Below are positions 30,448-56,927 of a stretch of 64,000 bases of DNA, piece after piece (position 1 is the first letter of the stretch; each line of letters opens with the position of its first letter). The position numbers and the translations under genes are program-made. The stretch lies in NCBI GenBank assembly GCA_009667805.1, contig CM019063.1:411656626-411720625 (forward strand), written 5' to 3'. Source of the DNA: Leptobrachium leishanense (lineage: Eukaryota; Chordata; Amphibia; Anura; Megophryidae). The notes beneath the pieces are model-generated. The model worked only from the letters and a program-made list of their open reading frames with translations. It was not told where the DNA came from and searched no databases.

Positions 30448-30969
30448 TGTCAGGTCCGCTGGCCTGCCAGCGTCGCGTTCGGCCGCCTCCCCGCTTACAC
30501 AGCATTTCAGCGGCCGCTGCGGCAGGATGGCCGACTCGACGACTTGGTGGTTCAAGGAGGATGGGGCGGCTCACCTCCTCGGCGTGGATGGGTTCCCCGG
30601 AGAGGGGTGCGTCCGGAGGTACGGCCGCCGGTCTCCGGCGGAGCTCTAGGCTTCAGGCCTTGTGCAGGCCGCTGGAAAGGGATGCGCACGGCGCTGGTCT
30701 CCACCAATATCCTGGCCGGGCCACGTCGCGCTCCGATGATGTCACAGGCCTGCTATTGGATCAGATGAGGTCCTTTGGATATAAAAGAGCAGAGGGCCCA
30801 TTCTCAAATTGCTCCAGTATTGAAGCAGTTCCCATGGTTTCTTGCTCCTGAATGATTGAAGCTGCTGGTTCCATGTATGCAGTTTGCTTTCTTCTACTCC
30901 TTGCCTTCCAGTGGTGTCCCCTGAACTCTTTCCCTTTCCTACCAGCATCTGGTGGGGAAAACCCTGACA
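30448..30969 (+). mobile_element. LTR-like insertion in LINE copy 2
   Basis: The insert begins TGTCAGGTCCG and ends CCCTGACA, the same end style as the solo LTR at 25950. It splits LINE sequence that is continuous in the copy at 58075. A TATAAAAG box lies at about 30781, in plus orientation. The flanks (CGCCC and CTCTC) do not form a clear target duplication, so the exact borders are uncertain. Confidence 0.6.
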
Positions 30970-31325
30970 CTCTCCCCTAACCTTCAGGCCTTCAAGAAAT
31001 CGCTCAAAACCCATCTCTTCAGATTAGCATACTACATCACTGATGCAACTCCTCCCTCTGCTCACCTACTCACACACGATTGAAGCCGCTCTTATGGCCC
31101 CACCATTCCCAAACCACTGGCAATAATGATCCTGCTATCTTGTAAAATTCCTCTTGTCTTCCTCAACCCCAATCCCTCTAGATTGTAAACTTCTATGAGC
31201 AGGGCCCTCTATGCCTCTTGTTTCCATCATATGTCCTTTTATCTGTATCTCGTTCCCTTTGGATATTGTAAAGTGCTGCGGAAACTGTTGGCGCTATATA
31301 AATGACGACAATAATAATAATAATT

Positions 31326-32427
31326 ACTTGTTTAATATTTAACCCCCCCACACATACAAATCTCACCCGTGCATATTTTTTGTAAATAAATTAAAATTAT
31401 TCTGGAAAGGAATTAAAAATCCAGCTCTAATGTAAAGAGTATAATATTTTTATTTATTCATTTTGCATATACATCTTACATATACGTGCTGTCTTGTCTC
31501 ACCCATAACAATACACTAAAACATCTTATAACATTCAGCTAAGCAAATGGCTGCATTCAGTGTCCTTCCCTGAAGCCGGCGTCCCGAAATACAAAGATCA
31601 GAATGATATATACTGTATAAAATAACATTTACAGTGGATTTACAGCTGATTAACATAATGCATAAAAAATTATTTTGCAAATATAGTCTTCTGTCTTGGT
31701 GAAGTTCACATAAGGCAAATGTACCTTATCTTTCCAAACATTCAACAACACATACAGGTATTATACCGTACAAGGACTATAAATAATGTATACCAAATAT
31801 TTTATTTACAAGATACTTATTCATCTAATGGTAATAGTAGAAGTATACTTCAGAGTTTGCTTTTTTAATATTTCCGATAAAAATATCAGTTCAGTGTCAA
31901 ACATTTCATATGATTTTTAAATATATTTATAAATCTACTTTTATTTAGAATATCTGTATATTTACTTTGTAAACAATAAATTGAACTTGAGGATTTGAGG
32001 TACGAAGGTCTTTTTTTACATTGTCCATGATTCTCTGGCCATCTATTGCATTAAACGAATTCTGGAAATTGTAGGCAATAGACATCTGAGGGGTCAACGA
32101 TTGAGACCGCTGATATATAGATTAGGGAATTTTGGACTTCAACTACTGCCAGTAGATATCCACAATGACTGGTGGGATTAAATGCGCAGGTGATGATGTC
32201 AATTCAGACATTTTTGACATGAGATAATATACAAATTGCACCATTTGAACTTTAGCATTTGACTTCCAAACCTGCTGAGGCCAACTATATTGCCAAACAG
32301 TGTTTTCCTGTTAGTCTTTAGCTCAGAGTCAAGAAATTCGTTTCCAGTAAATTACAAGAATTCCCATCAACTGCGCTGGTTTCATATGTTTTCACTAGGG
32401 AAATGGCTCAATTTGCAAACATGCATT
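31326..32427 (-). other. TDO2 3' UTR and downstream flank
   Basis: AT-rich sequence follows the TDO2 stop. Minus-strand AATAAA signals occur at 31940-31945, 31801-31806 and near 31449, any of which could end the transcript. No other gene is seen before the LINE tail. Confidence 0.5.
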
Positions 32428-44883
<12,456 letters not shown>

Positions 44884-44944
44884 TGTGATGGTTAGCTGAC
44901 GTGGATGTTCGATTGTACCTGACCTCACTTTGTTTTGAATGTAG

Positions 44945-44952
44945 CTTTTATA
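44945..44952 (-). promoter_or_regulatory. TDO2: TDO2 TATA box
   Basis: TATAAAAG on the minus strand, 62 bases upstream of the start codon. Transcription would then begin near 44915-44920, leaving a 5' UTR of about 35 bases. This is inferred from the usual 25-30 base spacing. Confidence 0.75.
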
Positions 44953-45943
44953 TCAGTCACTCCGGTCTTGTCAACCAACCACTTTGCAGGTGCTCTTCTC
45001 CTGCCCACATAGTTTAAATAATTGTTAAGCAAAGACCGAGGACTGTTTGCAGGTTCACAAAACTAAAATAACAGAGATTCTTTTCAGTGTTTAGATTATT
45101 TGATGCAGTGCGATGTAGGTGCGAAATGAAGAATTATTACTTCTTATTAATTGCATCTTTAGTTATGGAAAGCAGAGCTGATGGATGGTCGTATCAGGAA
45201 GAAATGCATAAGGGTGTACAGGGAAACAGCTATCCTTATATCTTTTAAAGAAGTCTGCAAACATGAGAAATCTATAGAAACTCTAGTGCCAACATGAATT
45301 TACATGTCAATTGCTATATTTAACACATCAATTTAACACATTGTACTATAATTTATTGCAAAGGTCAATTTGAATTTATAGTTTATGTTTAAAGTCATCC
45401 TGTAGTGACCAGGTTCACTTTGCCTGTGACATCCCATCGGGGATGGATATAGCAGTCCGTCATACAGATCCTTGATAAGATATTGTTGACCACACTTACC
45501 AGGTTCCAGCTGTGCTGGGTACCACCATGTCTGTACTCTGTGGGCTTTTTTAATGAGGAGAATCAACCAACTGTGCACAACTCTGGCCGTCAGCTGTGAC
45601 ATGAGAACACCAATTCATCCATAAGCGTGTCAACACACAATGAGGAGGTGAAGGAGAAAAGGCCTGGTGAAAAATGGTTTGTATTAAGGATTATGTGTCC
45701 TTCTGTGCCTTCAATGATAATGACCAGATAGCCGATACAATTTATTCAAGATCACAAAGGGTTAATGTGTGCCTGGTGGAAAAAGCTTTGATTGCAGAAA
45801 GTCTTTGTGTCAGGTGCAAAAGACGTTTGTCCTGATTTACAGGATTATGGTGAAATTTAGACCCTCCCAGGCCATTTGCTGATACCAGAACAGTTGGACA
45901 CCAGGCCCGGTGTGAACGTACCAATTTATTCCCAATAGTGTTG
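44953..45943. other. TDO2 upstream region
   Basis: About 1 kb between the TATA box and the Tc1 element. I see no full glucocorticoid response element, no CpG island and no other exon. Confidence 0.45.
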
Positions 45944-45945
45944 TA

Positions 45946-47816
<1,871 letters not shown>

Positions 47817-48005
47817 TATACACACTAGAAAAACACACTTATCTGATGTTTGACTTCTTTCTAGATCGCCATCTATTAAGTGGTAATTCCCCTATATTGA
47901 ACATAAAAAAGGAAATATGGTGCAATATTGTCTGTATAGTAGAACAAGTATATGTAGTAAACCTGTATGGAAAGAAAGCGGAATCGTATCTTGCGTAACG
48001 AGTGG

Positions 48006-48236
48006 TCACAACAAGTTTCTGCCATCATTAGACTTCATGATCAGAGGAGTCTCTCTTTTAACCAATGGTACCTGGTGAATAGCAGCGAAGCCTGAATCGA
48101 GAAATTTCCCTGCAGAATCAGAATCAATAAGTGCCTGTGTGTCAAGCTTGATATCCTCCCAAGCAACAGACACAGGGACCACCATGCGAGACATTTTCTT
48201 TCTTTTCTTTTTAGATGTGAGAGACACTGCAGTCAT
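48006..48236 (-). pseudogene. Gypsy-type aspartic protease fragment
   Basis: A 76-residue minus-strand frame contains TQALIDSDSAGKFLDSGFA and IHQVPLVKRETPLIM then NDGR. This pattern is typical of the retropepsin region of Ty3/gypsy elements (ALIDSGAxGxF). The catalytic DSG reads DSD, so it is dead. It is on the opposite strand to the LTR element that starts just beyond and probably belongs to a different insertion. Confidence 0.55.
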
Positions 48237-48344
48237 GCCTAGAACCTGTGTCTCCGGGGATACTAGACACTCTCGTTTCCCTGCATAAAGGACTTTTTGG
48301 GTCGTTTAGTGCATTGTTATCTGAAATGCCCTTTATCTGCGCAG

Positions 48345-49984
48345 TATAGGCTATGCAGGTTCCTGTGGACCTTCTTGTAACCTGCATTCACTTGAGGAAA
48401 CCTTGCCAAACACAGATTCCTGGGAATATGTCTGAATCCTTTGCTGTTTCCAAGGAGGAAGTTCCACCCTCCTTTGGATACTTCCTCATTGAAGTTCTGA
48501 ACTGTGCAACTGAGCTGTAAAGCTCCTTGTTCCTGATCCTACTGATTACCCATCTGACAACCCTCTGCAAAACCCATCTGACAACCCTCTGGAATACCCA
48601 TCTGACAATCCCTTCGAGTACCCATCTGTCTTCCCTCGTGTGAACTATATCTGGATTCCATACTTACCGGTACCCTTATCTGTTTTCTCTCATCTGCTGG
48701 ATTTTAAAGTGTTATTCAAAGAGATCCGAATGGCTCCCGAAAGGGAACCGAACTCTGAAATTCAGCGTTCGGTTACCTTTCTTGGACATTCGGCTATTGA
48801 GAGAGCAGGCAATTCTCCAAATCCTGGCGAATTGCCTGCACATACGGTGCCTGGTCGAGGGCAGTGAATCCCCATAGAGAAGCAATGCTTCGGCTATTCA
48901 GAGAGCAAAGCCCAGCAGTGAAAAGTTGCCGAATTTCCCTGCCATTCATTGGTTTTATGCGGCAGATTTATTCAGGCGAATCCCATAGGCTTCAATGTTA
49001 AAAATATTCCTGTTTTAATTCAATATCTAATAAACCGTTGATTATAATATTCTGCAGTAAAGAGTCTCTATATTTATAGATTATTTAGGATATTTTAAGC
49101 ATTTTTCAGGATTTTTTTGCACTGCGTGTGATCGGCTCCTGCTTGGGTTTTTTCGGCGTTTTCGGCGGGGTTAATCCAGATGTTTTTGCGGGTTTTTGGT
49201 GTGCAGTCGCCGAGTTTTGCGGTTAGTTTTCGGTGGGTTTGCGGTGACCTTTCCCTGCATTTCGGGGACCCTGTGGTGCTTGCTGAATACACCGCAGGGT
49301 CGCTGAAATTGGATTGCCAAATCAAACCGAATTGAAGAGAATGAAAAGTCACCGACGTGCGGTGACTTTTCAATTCGTTTTGAATAACCCTGATAGTGTA
49401 TCAGACCCCTGACTACGGCCTTTAATTACTTCCTATCTGCCTACCTCGACCTCTGCTTGAAACCTGACCAAGATATTGCCTGCCTCCTATCTGGATACCT
49501 TTGCCACGGACATTATTATTATTTACCTTAATTAATCAGTTTCTTTCCTATGTCAATCCTTTTATCTGTTTAGTTAGTATTCTGTTATTATCTATCCATT
49601 GTCTGCGCTATAAATTCTGTGTATATTCAGTTCCCTCCTGTGTTCCCTATTTCATCCTGTGTTTAATCCTTTCATCTGTTTATTCTGCTTCTTGCCTCCC
49701 CCTATCTTTAGCTCTCTGTAGCATCTAGTTTCTCACCTCTACTCCCACTCCCACTACTCTCAGCCATCCTTCTATTAGTTCAGCCCTTTTCATGTGTCTC
49801 CTCTCTAAGTTTATTGCCTGCCTCGCCCTCTCCTCCTTCTCTAATACCTCTTGATTCAGTTCTCCTGTTTATTTGCTTCTGCTCTATTTATTTAATAAAT
49901 AACTTGATTAGCCCTGCAACCTGTCTATCGCATGCTTCACTGCATGTTGGGCTCACACCCGCATACTATACATAGTTCGCCTGA
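48345..49984 (+). mobile_element. Left LTR-like repeat of the gag-type retroelement
   Basis: Matches 61675-63060 in the same order: CTATGCAGGTTCCTGTGGAC, a run of ACCCATCTGACAACCCTCTG units, CTTGAAACCTGACCAAGATA, a C/T-rich stretch, and GCATGCTTCACTGCATRTTG near the end. It contains the 686-bp MITE at 48707-49392. Matching sequence stops at CGCCTGATA (49984), after which gag-like coding starts. I could not find TG...CA borders. Confidence 0.65.
48707..49392. mobile_element. Longer MITE of the CAGGGTTATTC family
   Basis: Begins AAGTGTTATTCAAA (decayed) and ends TTTGAATAACCCTG, with ATA on the right. The other LTR-like repeat (near 62110) lacks it and shows the empty site. The interior includes CCCATAGGCTTCAATG, which recurs as a fragment at about 54962-55025. 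Confidence 0.7.
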
Positions 49985-49989
49985 TAGAA

Positions 49990-50080
49990 TGAGGAAGTCT
50001 TTAACCTGTGAGCCCGCGGTGAACCAAGCTGTGATGGATTACCTGAAAAGAGCAATGCAAGAAATCCTGCAGCATGTGGA
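49990..50080 (+). pseudogene. Gag-like N-terminal piece of LTR retroelement
   Basis: An ATG at 49990 directly after the LTR-like repeat opens a frame starting MRKSLTCEPAV and continuing through a short helix-rich stretch to the hAT insertion at 50081. The frame resumes at 55473 in matching phase. It looks like the start of a gag protein by position, but the sequence alone is too short to assign to a family. It is cut and not functional. Confidence 0.5.
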
Positions 50081-50999
50081 CAGGACCAGACTGGCCTACC
50101 GGGATACCGGGAGGAATCCCGGTAGGCTATTTGTTTTTTGGTCGCTTTTGCATTAGAATTGAGAGTCGGCAGGTTGCTGGGGCCAGCGCGGGTACACACT
50201 ATCACTGGCTGCCGCTGGTCTCGTCCTTGACAGCCCCTGCAGCTGCACATGCCTCCCAGATCCAGAACACAAGGCTGGGAATGGCACACTGTATTGGCGC
50301 CGCCCCTTCACCTACCATGTGATACGCGTAGAAGTGCACAACATCTCCACGTGTCAGACATATCGGAAGAGGCAAGAACGCCTGTTGGAGGCTCCTGGTG
50401 CTTGGCTTCCCTGCTACATTTTGTTCCCATTCCGGGCGGCTGCTCTCAAATAGGAGCAGGAGGACAGGCAGAGCCGAGGAGGCAGGACCACAGAAGAGCA
50501 GGCCCTGCGCATCCTAAGGCAAGTCAGACTTGCCTTAGGACGCGGCTTCATAGATGGTGCAATGTCGGGCCACACTTGTCTCCTGAACATCGCCTGTGGC
50601 CACTAGGGATGAGCTGTTCGGTTCGATGTGTTCGGAGTTCAATTCGAACATCGCCAGTTCACATGTTTGCAAACTATTTCCACGTGTTCGCCGCATGTTC
50701 GCCCACAATGCACCACAATGGACCCCAATGCACTTTTCCACTGGCCTGAAGCTTGTAATTGGCTACAGCCTGCACCTGACCACAGTTTAGGTGCAAGACT
50801 ATGCCAATCACGGCTCAGAGTCCTGATTGGGCAACTTTTGCCCAATCATGGGCTCACAGAGCAAAGTCCCGCAGCCCACTATATAAGGCTTGAACCCAGC
50901 CCAGTCAGCACGTGTTTTTCTGCAGGAGTTAGAGGAGATTGTTCTGTCAGTGTGTCTTCTCACTGCCAGTGATAGCTATTGGGGGGGTCTCACTTGTTG

Positions 51000-51960
51000 C
51001 AGATATCTGGGAATTGTGGAAAGTGTGTCTTCTCAGTGACAGCAGCAATTTGGGGGGCTCACTTGTTGCAGATACCTGGGAATTGGTGGTGGAAAGTGTG
51101 TTTTCTCAGTGACAGAAGCAATTTGGGGGGCTCACTTGTTGCAGATATCTGGGAATTGGTGGTGGAAAGTGTGTCTTCTCAGTCACTGACAGTCAGCTAT
51201 CAGGGGGTGTCACATACTTCCATAAAATTTCTGTGAATTGTAATCCATGTCTTCTCAGTCACTGACAGTCAGCTATCGGGGGGGTGTCACATACTTCCAT
51301 AAAATTTCTGTGAATTGTAATCCGTGTCTTCTCAGTCACTGACAGTCAGCTATCGGGGGGGTGTCACATACTTCCATAAAATTTATGTGAATTGTAATCC
51401 GTGTCTTCTCAGTCACTGACAGTCAGCTATCAGGGGGTGTCACATACTTCCATAAAATTTCTGTGAATTGTAATCCTTGTCTTCTCAGTCACTGACAGTC
51501 AGCTATCAGGGGGGTGTCACATACTTCCATAAAATTTCTGTGAATTGTAATCCTTGTCTTCTCAGTCACTGACAGTCAGCTATCAGGGGGGTGTCACATA
51601 CTTCCATAAAATTTCTGTGAATTGTAATCCGTGTCTTCTCAGTCACTGACAGTCAGCTATCAGGGGGTGTCACATACTTCCATAAAATTTCTGTGAATTG
51701 TAATCCATGTCTTCTCAGTCACTGACAGTCAGCTATCTGGGGGTGTCACATACTTCTAGCAGATTTCTGCAAATTGTAATCTGTGTCTTGTCACACTGCC
51801 ACCCATCAGGGGGGCTCACTGATTTATAGGAGGTTCCTGGGAATTGTAATTTGTGTCTTGTCACTGCCACCCATCAGGGGGTCTCACAGGCTTATAGGAG
51901 GTTTCTGGGAATTGTAATCTGTGTCTTGTCACTGGCTGCCAGCTATCAGGGTGTCTCACT
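51000..51960. repeat. Tandem repeats in the 5' part of the inner hAT
   Basis: Three related blocks: units of about 65 bp at 51000-51170, about eight units of about 77 bp at 51175-51760 sharing CTTCTCAGTCACTGACAGTC and CATACTTCCATAAAATTT, and looser units of about 72 bp to 51960. Adjacent units differ by only a few bases. Confidence 0.9.
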
Positions 51961-52092
51961 GAGTTATACCAGAGTTCTGGAAATCTTTAATCTTTATACC
52001 AGAGTTGAATCACAGTTCTGCAGCATATCTCCAATTTTTATAACATAGTTGAATCAGAGTTCTGTATATCTTTAATCTATATATCACTCACC

Positions 52093-54508
52093 ATGTCAGA
52101 AAGACCAAAAAGGACAGGCAGACGCTCCCAGACACAGATAAGAGGGCAAGCAGCCTCTGTGTCGGGAGGCTGTGCCTCTGGTTGTCATGGACGTGGTGCA
52201 TCCTCTGCAGGGGCACGCTTGTCCTTTCTAACTGGTGTTGGCCGTCTTAAGCAGCAGCAACATACAGAGGATTTGGTGGATTGGCTAACCAGGCCATCCG
52301 AGACCTCAGAGTTCTCTGCCAGCCAGGCTTGTAGTGCTTTACAGTCCACCTCAGCTGCCAAAGCATCTAATGCAGCCTCCATGTCCACAGCACAGTCCAC
52401 AGTACTCCTGCCATAGCCTCACTATCACACGGAGGAGTCAGCTGAATTGTTTGACTACAATGACAGTGACATGCTGCTTGAGGATGCGCAGCAACTACAG
52501 TGCTCTGATTCAATCTCTGAGGTTGAGGAAGGGAATATAATCAACCTAGAGGAAGGGGGTGCCAGTGGTGACAGACAAATAACTGGCACTCATGTTGCCC
52601 CAGCAGCTGCAGCATACTGCCAAATTGGCTCCAGTGACGAGGAGATAGGGGGTGATGACAATGATGATGAGGTCACTGACTCCACCTGGGTGCCTGATCG
52701 AACAGAGGAGTCAAGTGAGGAGGAGGCGTCACATGTCAGAGCTGCTCAGGTGCAGAGCGCTGTTGTCTCAAAGCACACATCCAGGAACTCTGCTGTCTGG
52801 GAGTTCTTTAAGAAATGTGCAGCAGACCGCACCGTTGCTATTTGTAATCTATGTCAGATGAGGATCAAGCGTGGGAAATACACCGGACGCTTGGGTACCA
52901 CGTGCTTGAGGTGACATATGACCACCTGCCACGCATCCCATTGGCGCAACACTTTGCGTAGGTCCTCCTCCTCACCTGTCTCTACCACACTATATGTCCT
53001 GCCATGTCAATGACTCCAATCTCCACTGACAGGGATGATGCTACAGTAATGGATGTACCAGGTCCCTCCTCACAATGTGACAGCATCCCATCAGCTGTAG
53101 ATTTACGCAGCCAGATTACGTTGCCCCAGCTGCTGCAGCGTAAGAAAAAATATAGTCCCAAACATACCCAAGCACAGCATCTAAATGCCAGCTTAGCAAA
53201 ATTACTTGCATTGCAGCTGCTGCCTTTCCAGCTGGTGGACTCTGCTTCCTTCCGTGAATTTGCTGAATGTGCTGTACCACAGTGGCAGGTTCAAAAACAC
53301 CATTTCTTTTCACCGAAGGCCATTCCAGCACTATACCAACACGTGGAACACAATGTTATGGAGTCATTGGGAAAGGTAGTCAGCAGCAAGGTGCACATGA
53401 CTTTAGACACGTGGTCCAGCAAGCATGGACAGGGCCATTACATTTCCTTCACGGCACACTGGGTAACTCTGATTGCAGCTGGGAGGGATCCAAGACGGGG
53501 CTCTGTGCTAGAGCTTGTTCATCCACCACGCCTCCAGAAAGCTGCTTGCATGAGGTCTGTCTGCTCCACCACCACCTCTCCCTCTTCCTCCTCCTTCTCT
53601 GTCTCTGGCGAAGTGGCAGTTAAACCGACGCGTGACAGGGGCTACGCAATGGCTCAAGCAAAAAAATGCCATACTGTGCTTGAGCTGGTTTGTTTAGGGG
53701 ACAGGAGCCACACCGGGTCAGAAATTCTGTCAGCTCTGCAGGGGCAGTTGCAGAGATGGGTAACACCACGCCAGCTTCAGCTGGGAATGGTCGTCTGTGA
53801 TAATGGCAACAACCTTCTCTCCACCCTACACCAGGGTAAGTTGACGCATGTACCATGCCTAGCACACGTCCTAAATCTGGTGGTACAGCGTTTCCTAACC
53901 AGGTACCCAGGGCTGGCAGAGCTTCTCAGCCAGGCCAGAAAAGTCTGCAGCCACTTCAGATGGTCATTCCCAGCAAGTGTTCACCTGGCAGAAATTCAAA
54001 GAGAATTCCACCTTCCCACAAACCGTCTGATCTGTGACATGCCCACCAGGTGGAACTCGACATTAGCAATGCTGCATCGTCTGCACAAGCAGCAGAGGGC
54101 CATCAGCGAGTACCTGTGTGAGTATGGCACAAGGACAGGTTCAGGTCAACTTGGTTTTTTTTCCCCCCGCAGTGGCTGATGATCAAGGATGCATGCACTG
54201 TACTGTCACCATTTAAGGAGGCAACGAGGATGGTGAGCAGGGACAGTGCATGCTTCAGTGACACAATTTCTTTAGTGTTCCTGCTGGAGCACACTCTGTG
54301 GGGAATTATAGATGTGGCACTAGAGGCAGAGCAGCAGGAGGAAGAGGAGGCCTTCCCTAGCTCTCAAGGCCCCAGTCTTTCCACAGACAGCATTCCTGTG
54401 AGTCCTCAGATCAGACAGGAGGATGAGGAGGAATATTTAAGTAGTGCGGGCATTGAGGGTGGGGATTCCTCAAGGGAGGGTTTGTGTGCCCAGAAACCCA
54501 AGGACTAG
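52093..54508 (+). pseudogene. hAT transposase with BED finger, broken
   Basis: Frames 52093-52416, 52447-52914, 53004-54179 and 54179-54508 together cover a hAT transposase. The first has a basic, Ser-rich N-terminus. The second has an acidic stretch and a BED zinc finger (AVWEFFKK, CNLC near 52843). A TGA at 52912 cuts the finger before its His pair. The third has the RNase-H-like core: LDTWSS (first Asp), MVVCDNGNN (second Asp), CLAHVLNLVV and DMPTRWNSTL. The fourth has ACTVLSPFKEATRMVS. The C-terminal hATC dimerisation region is missing. In a live element it would excise and insert the hAT; here it is frameshifted and truncated. Confidence 0.88.
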
Positions 54509-54950
54509 TACGTGGCTGGGAGGAGGAAGTGCACGATGGGGTCATCCTCATTGACCAGAAAGACTCGGAAGCTAATGCCACCTCCAACCTACGCTGCATG
54601 GGCTCCCTTATCCTGCAAAGCCTGGTAAAGGACCCCAGGATTCAGCGGGGGGACGTTTAAAAATGTCCTTGGATTTTTTTTAGAAATGTGTTGCCTTACC
54701 TTAGCCTGGTGGTGAGTGGGGGCTCCCTGGATCCTGGTTGTGGGGGGGGGTCTGCCGTGGCCGCAGGTGCAGTGGCTCCCTCCCTGCGCTGCCTGTCTCT
54801 GCCACATGCACCCGGGCGGCTAGCCCACACAGTCGTAGCTCTGTCATCCGGCGGCCACATGCTCCTCAAGGGGACCCTTGGGAGGCCCCTACAGGCTGCC
54901 CTCTACAGTGCCTGATTAGAGGGCCGTGTCTCCCTGATGTTTTAGTAACC

Positions 54951-55254
54951 AGAATGTTTTGTCCCATAGGCTTCTATGTTAAAAATATTCCCGTTTTAAT
55001 TCACTATCTAATTAATTTAATTAGCCAGCGGAGAGTACCAAGATCTTCGTGCCTTAAGGAGATAGGCGATCACGCATGAGCACTTTGTCTCTCCTCAGTT
55101 GGATCCCGAAGGTGGCGTGGGACGCACCCTGGGTCTCCTCCTCCGAGCTGTGGACCGGAACCAGGGAGCGACGCACCATGAGGGACCTCGGGTAAGTATG
55201 CTGAGTGTCCCAACATGGCGGCCGCGGTCGGAACGCGGCGCAGGGCATGACACA
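54951..55254. other. Fragment of the 48707 MITE family plus unassigned GC-rich sequence
   Basis: CCCATAGGCTTCTATGTTAA through TTTTAATTCACTATC at about 54962-55012 matches the interior of 48707-49392. The rest, including AACATGGCGGCCGCGGTC, matches nothing I recognise. Confidence 0.45.
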
Positions 55255-55480
55255 CAGAGATCCACAGCAATAAAACTCACAGTAATGTGCGGTGTGTTGT
55301 GTATGAGCGTATCACAGAACTCCACAGCAATAAAACTCACAGTAATGTACGGTGTGTATGAGCGTGAGTTTTATTGCTGTGCACAAATTATACGTTTCGT
55401 TTGCAGTTATCACAATATCGGGCTGGTCTAAAAAAAATTCCAGGGCTGCTTTTCATTCTCAGTCCGGCCCTGCATGTGGA

Positions 55481-55713
55481 CACTCTATTTGCTAATCTGC
55501 TGCACGGCCTAAGGGGCAACTCCATTAAGGTGCGCGTTACGGTTCCTAAGAAGGGAGCCAGAGAGCCTTTAACCCAGGAGGAGCATACAAGAATTAAAAA
55601 TCTATGCTTCTATTGTGGTAATTGCCTGCACAAAATATCAGCCTGCCAGATACGCCCACCCAAGCCATCCAGCACCCCACCTGAGTCAGTGTCTGCCAAA
55701 CCTAAAAGACTGT
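55481..55713 (+). pseudogene. Gag-like piece with CCHC zinc knuckle
   Basis: In the frame that continues from the left gag piece, a basic region (VRVTVPKK) is followed by CFYCGNCLHKISAC, a proper C-x2-C-x4-H-x4-C knuckle, then Pro and Lys rich sequence. Such a knuckle binds RNA in retroelement gag proteins. The piece is cut by the MITE at 55714. The frame 55374-55898 is a mixture of hAT, gag and MITE sequence and not a real protein. Confidence 0.75.
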
Positions 55714-56412
55714 GGGCTCTATTACACTCTTCGCGCATAAATGTGCGCGTGCGCAAAAACACATTAACACGAGGGGCAAAACCCTTTGCGCTGAACGTCG
55801 TATTACGACGTTCTCGCACAAAATGCGCATTAACGTCTAACGCGAGTGACCCTGCACGAGAGCAAGTTCGTGTGCGCATCCCATACTTAACATTGTGAGC
55901 GCAAATCCGTTTGTGCGCTGGAATGCGGATAGTATTACAATCAATGCACAAATTTTTACGAACGACGTTTGCGCGCATAATTTTAACGTCTTTTAAAAGT
56001 TGGTGGTAACTGCAAATCTGAACGTTCTGGCCGAAACCAAAAACACCAGCCCAAAAAAAAAAAGTACAGCACAATATAGTTACACATTCTACACATACCC
56101 AAACAATAAAATTGAGAGGTTGTGCATGTTTTTATTATTGCTGCTGCATATATACTCAGATTGATTTTGGCAGGCGCAAAAACTGAACGGGAGACAATTG
56201 TGGTTCTTAATTCTGATTGGATGAATTGCGTTAAAAAACAGTCTGCCCACCGATTTCTGCGTGCAACGTAAATGCGCGCACGTTTTTCCGCGTGTTATTT
56301 ATTGACGTATGAAAAAATGCGCTCGGATCGTAATACCAGCGTTAATTTACGCGCGTTTGCGCAAATAATTGCGCTGCGCGTATGAATTTGCACGGAGAAT
56401 GTAGTAGAGCCC
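55714..56412. mobile_element. GCGC-rich MITE inside the gag-like region
   Basis: Starts GGGCTCTATTACACTCTTCG, ends GAATGTAGTAGAGCCC. Related to 42965-43706. The flanks are TGT and TTT, so the target duplication is imperfect. After it the Pro/Lys-rich gag frame resumes. Confidence 0.75.
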
Positions 56413-56694
56413 TTTGTCTGCAAAGCCCTTACCCACTAAGTCTAAAGAATCTGTACCTACTAAACCCAAAGAGACTTTTGGTGCCAAGTCCTCACCCATC
56501 AAGCCAAAGAGACTATCACGACCAAGTCTGCATCCCCCAAGCAATAAAACTCACAGTAATGTACGGTGTGTATGAGCGTGAGTTTTATTGCTGTGCACAA
56601 ATTATACGTTTCGTTTGCAGTTATCACAATATCGGGCTGGTCTAAAAAAAATTCCAGGGCTGCTTTTCATTCTCAGTCCGGCCCTGCATGTGGA

Positions 56695-56927
56695 CACTCT
56701 ATTTGCTAATCTGCTGCACGGCCTAAGGGGCAACTCCATTAAGGTGCGCGTTACGGTTCCTAAGAAGGGAGCCAGAGAGCCTTTAACCCAGGAGGAGCAT
56801 ACAAGAATTAAAAATCTATGCTTCTATTGTGGTAATTGCCTGCACAAAATATCAGCCTGCCAGATACGCCCACCCAAGCCATCCAGCACCCCACCTGAGT
56901 CAGTGTCTGCCAAACCTAAAAGACTGT
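56695..56927 (+). pseudogene. Duplicate of the gag zinc-knuckle piece
   Basis: Second copy of 55481-55713 within the 1214-bp tandem duplication, identical in translation. Confidence 0.75.

Larger units (their letters stand above)
50605..54950 (+). mobile_element. Inner hAT element, 3' end lost
   Basis: Starts near CTAGGGATGAGCTGTTCGGT, cutting into the outer hAT. A 1.4-kb 5' part with tandem repeats is followed by a decayed transposase. I could not find the opposite terminus. Sequence at 54640-54900 is GC-rich and unassigned. Confidence 0.6.
50081..55472. mobile_element. hAT element, 8-bp target duplication CATGTGGA, nested content
   Basis: Left end CAGGACCAGACTGG (50081) and right end CAGTCCGGCCCTG (to 55472), with identical CATGTGGA at 50073-50080 and 55473-55480. 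The ends match the hAT at 1924-3991 in reverse: 50081-50604 mirrors 3466-3991, and 55260-55472 mirrors 1924-2100. The middle (50605 to about 55255) is other sequence, including a second hAT. The element splits the gag-like region. Confidence 0.82.

Noticed and set aside
45595..45895. AGAACA half-sites upstream of TDO2 considered as glucocorticoid response elements
   Set aside because: Only half-sites; no properly spaced TGTTCT partner was seen.
48006..48236. Protease-like fragment considered as the missing pol of the gag-type element
   Set aside because: It lies on the opposite strand and outside the left LTR-like repeat.
51175..51760. Regular 77-bp repeats considered as a CRISPR-like array
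   Set aside because: The units are contiguous tandem copies without variable spacers, in a eukaryotic hAT element.
55374..55898. 174-residue frame repeated exactly at 56588-57112, first looking like a duplicated gene
   Set aside because: It crosses from hAT end through gag into a MITE. Only the middle part is genuine coding relic, and the identity comes from the tandem duplication.
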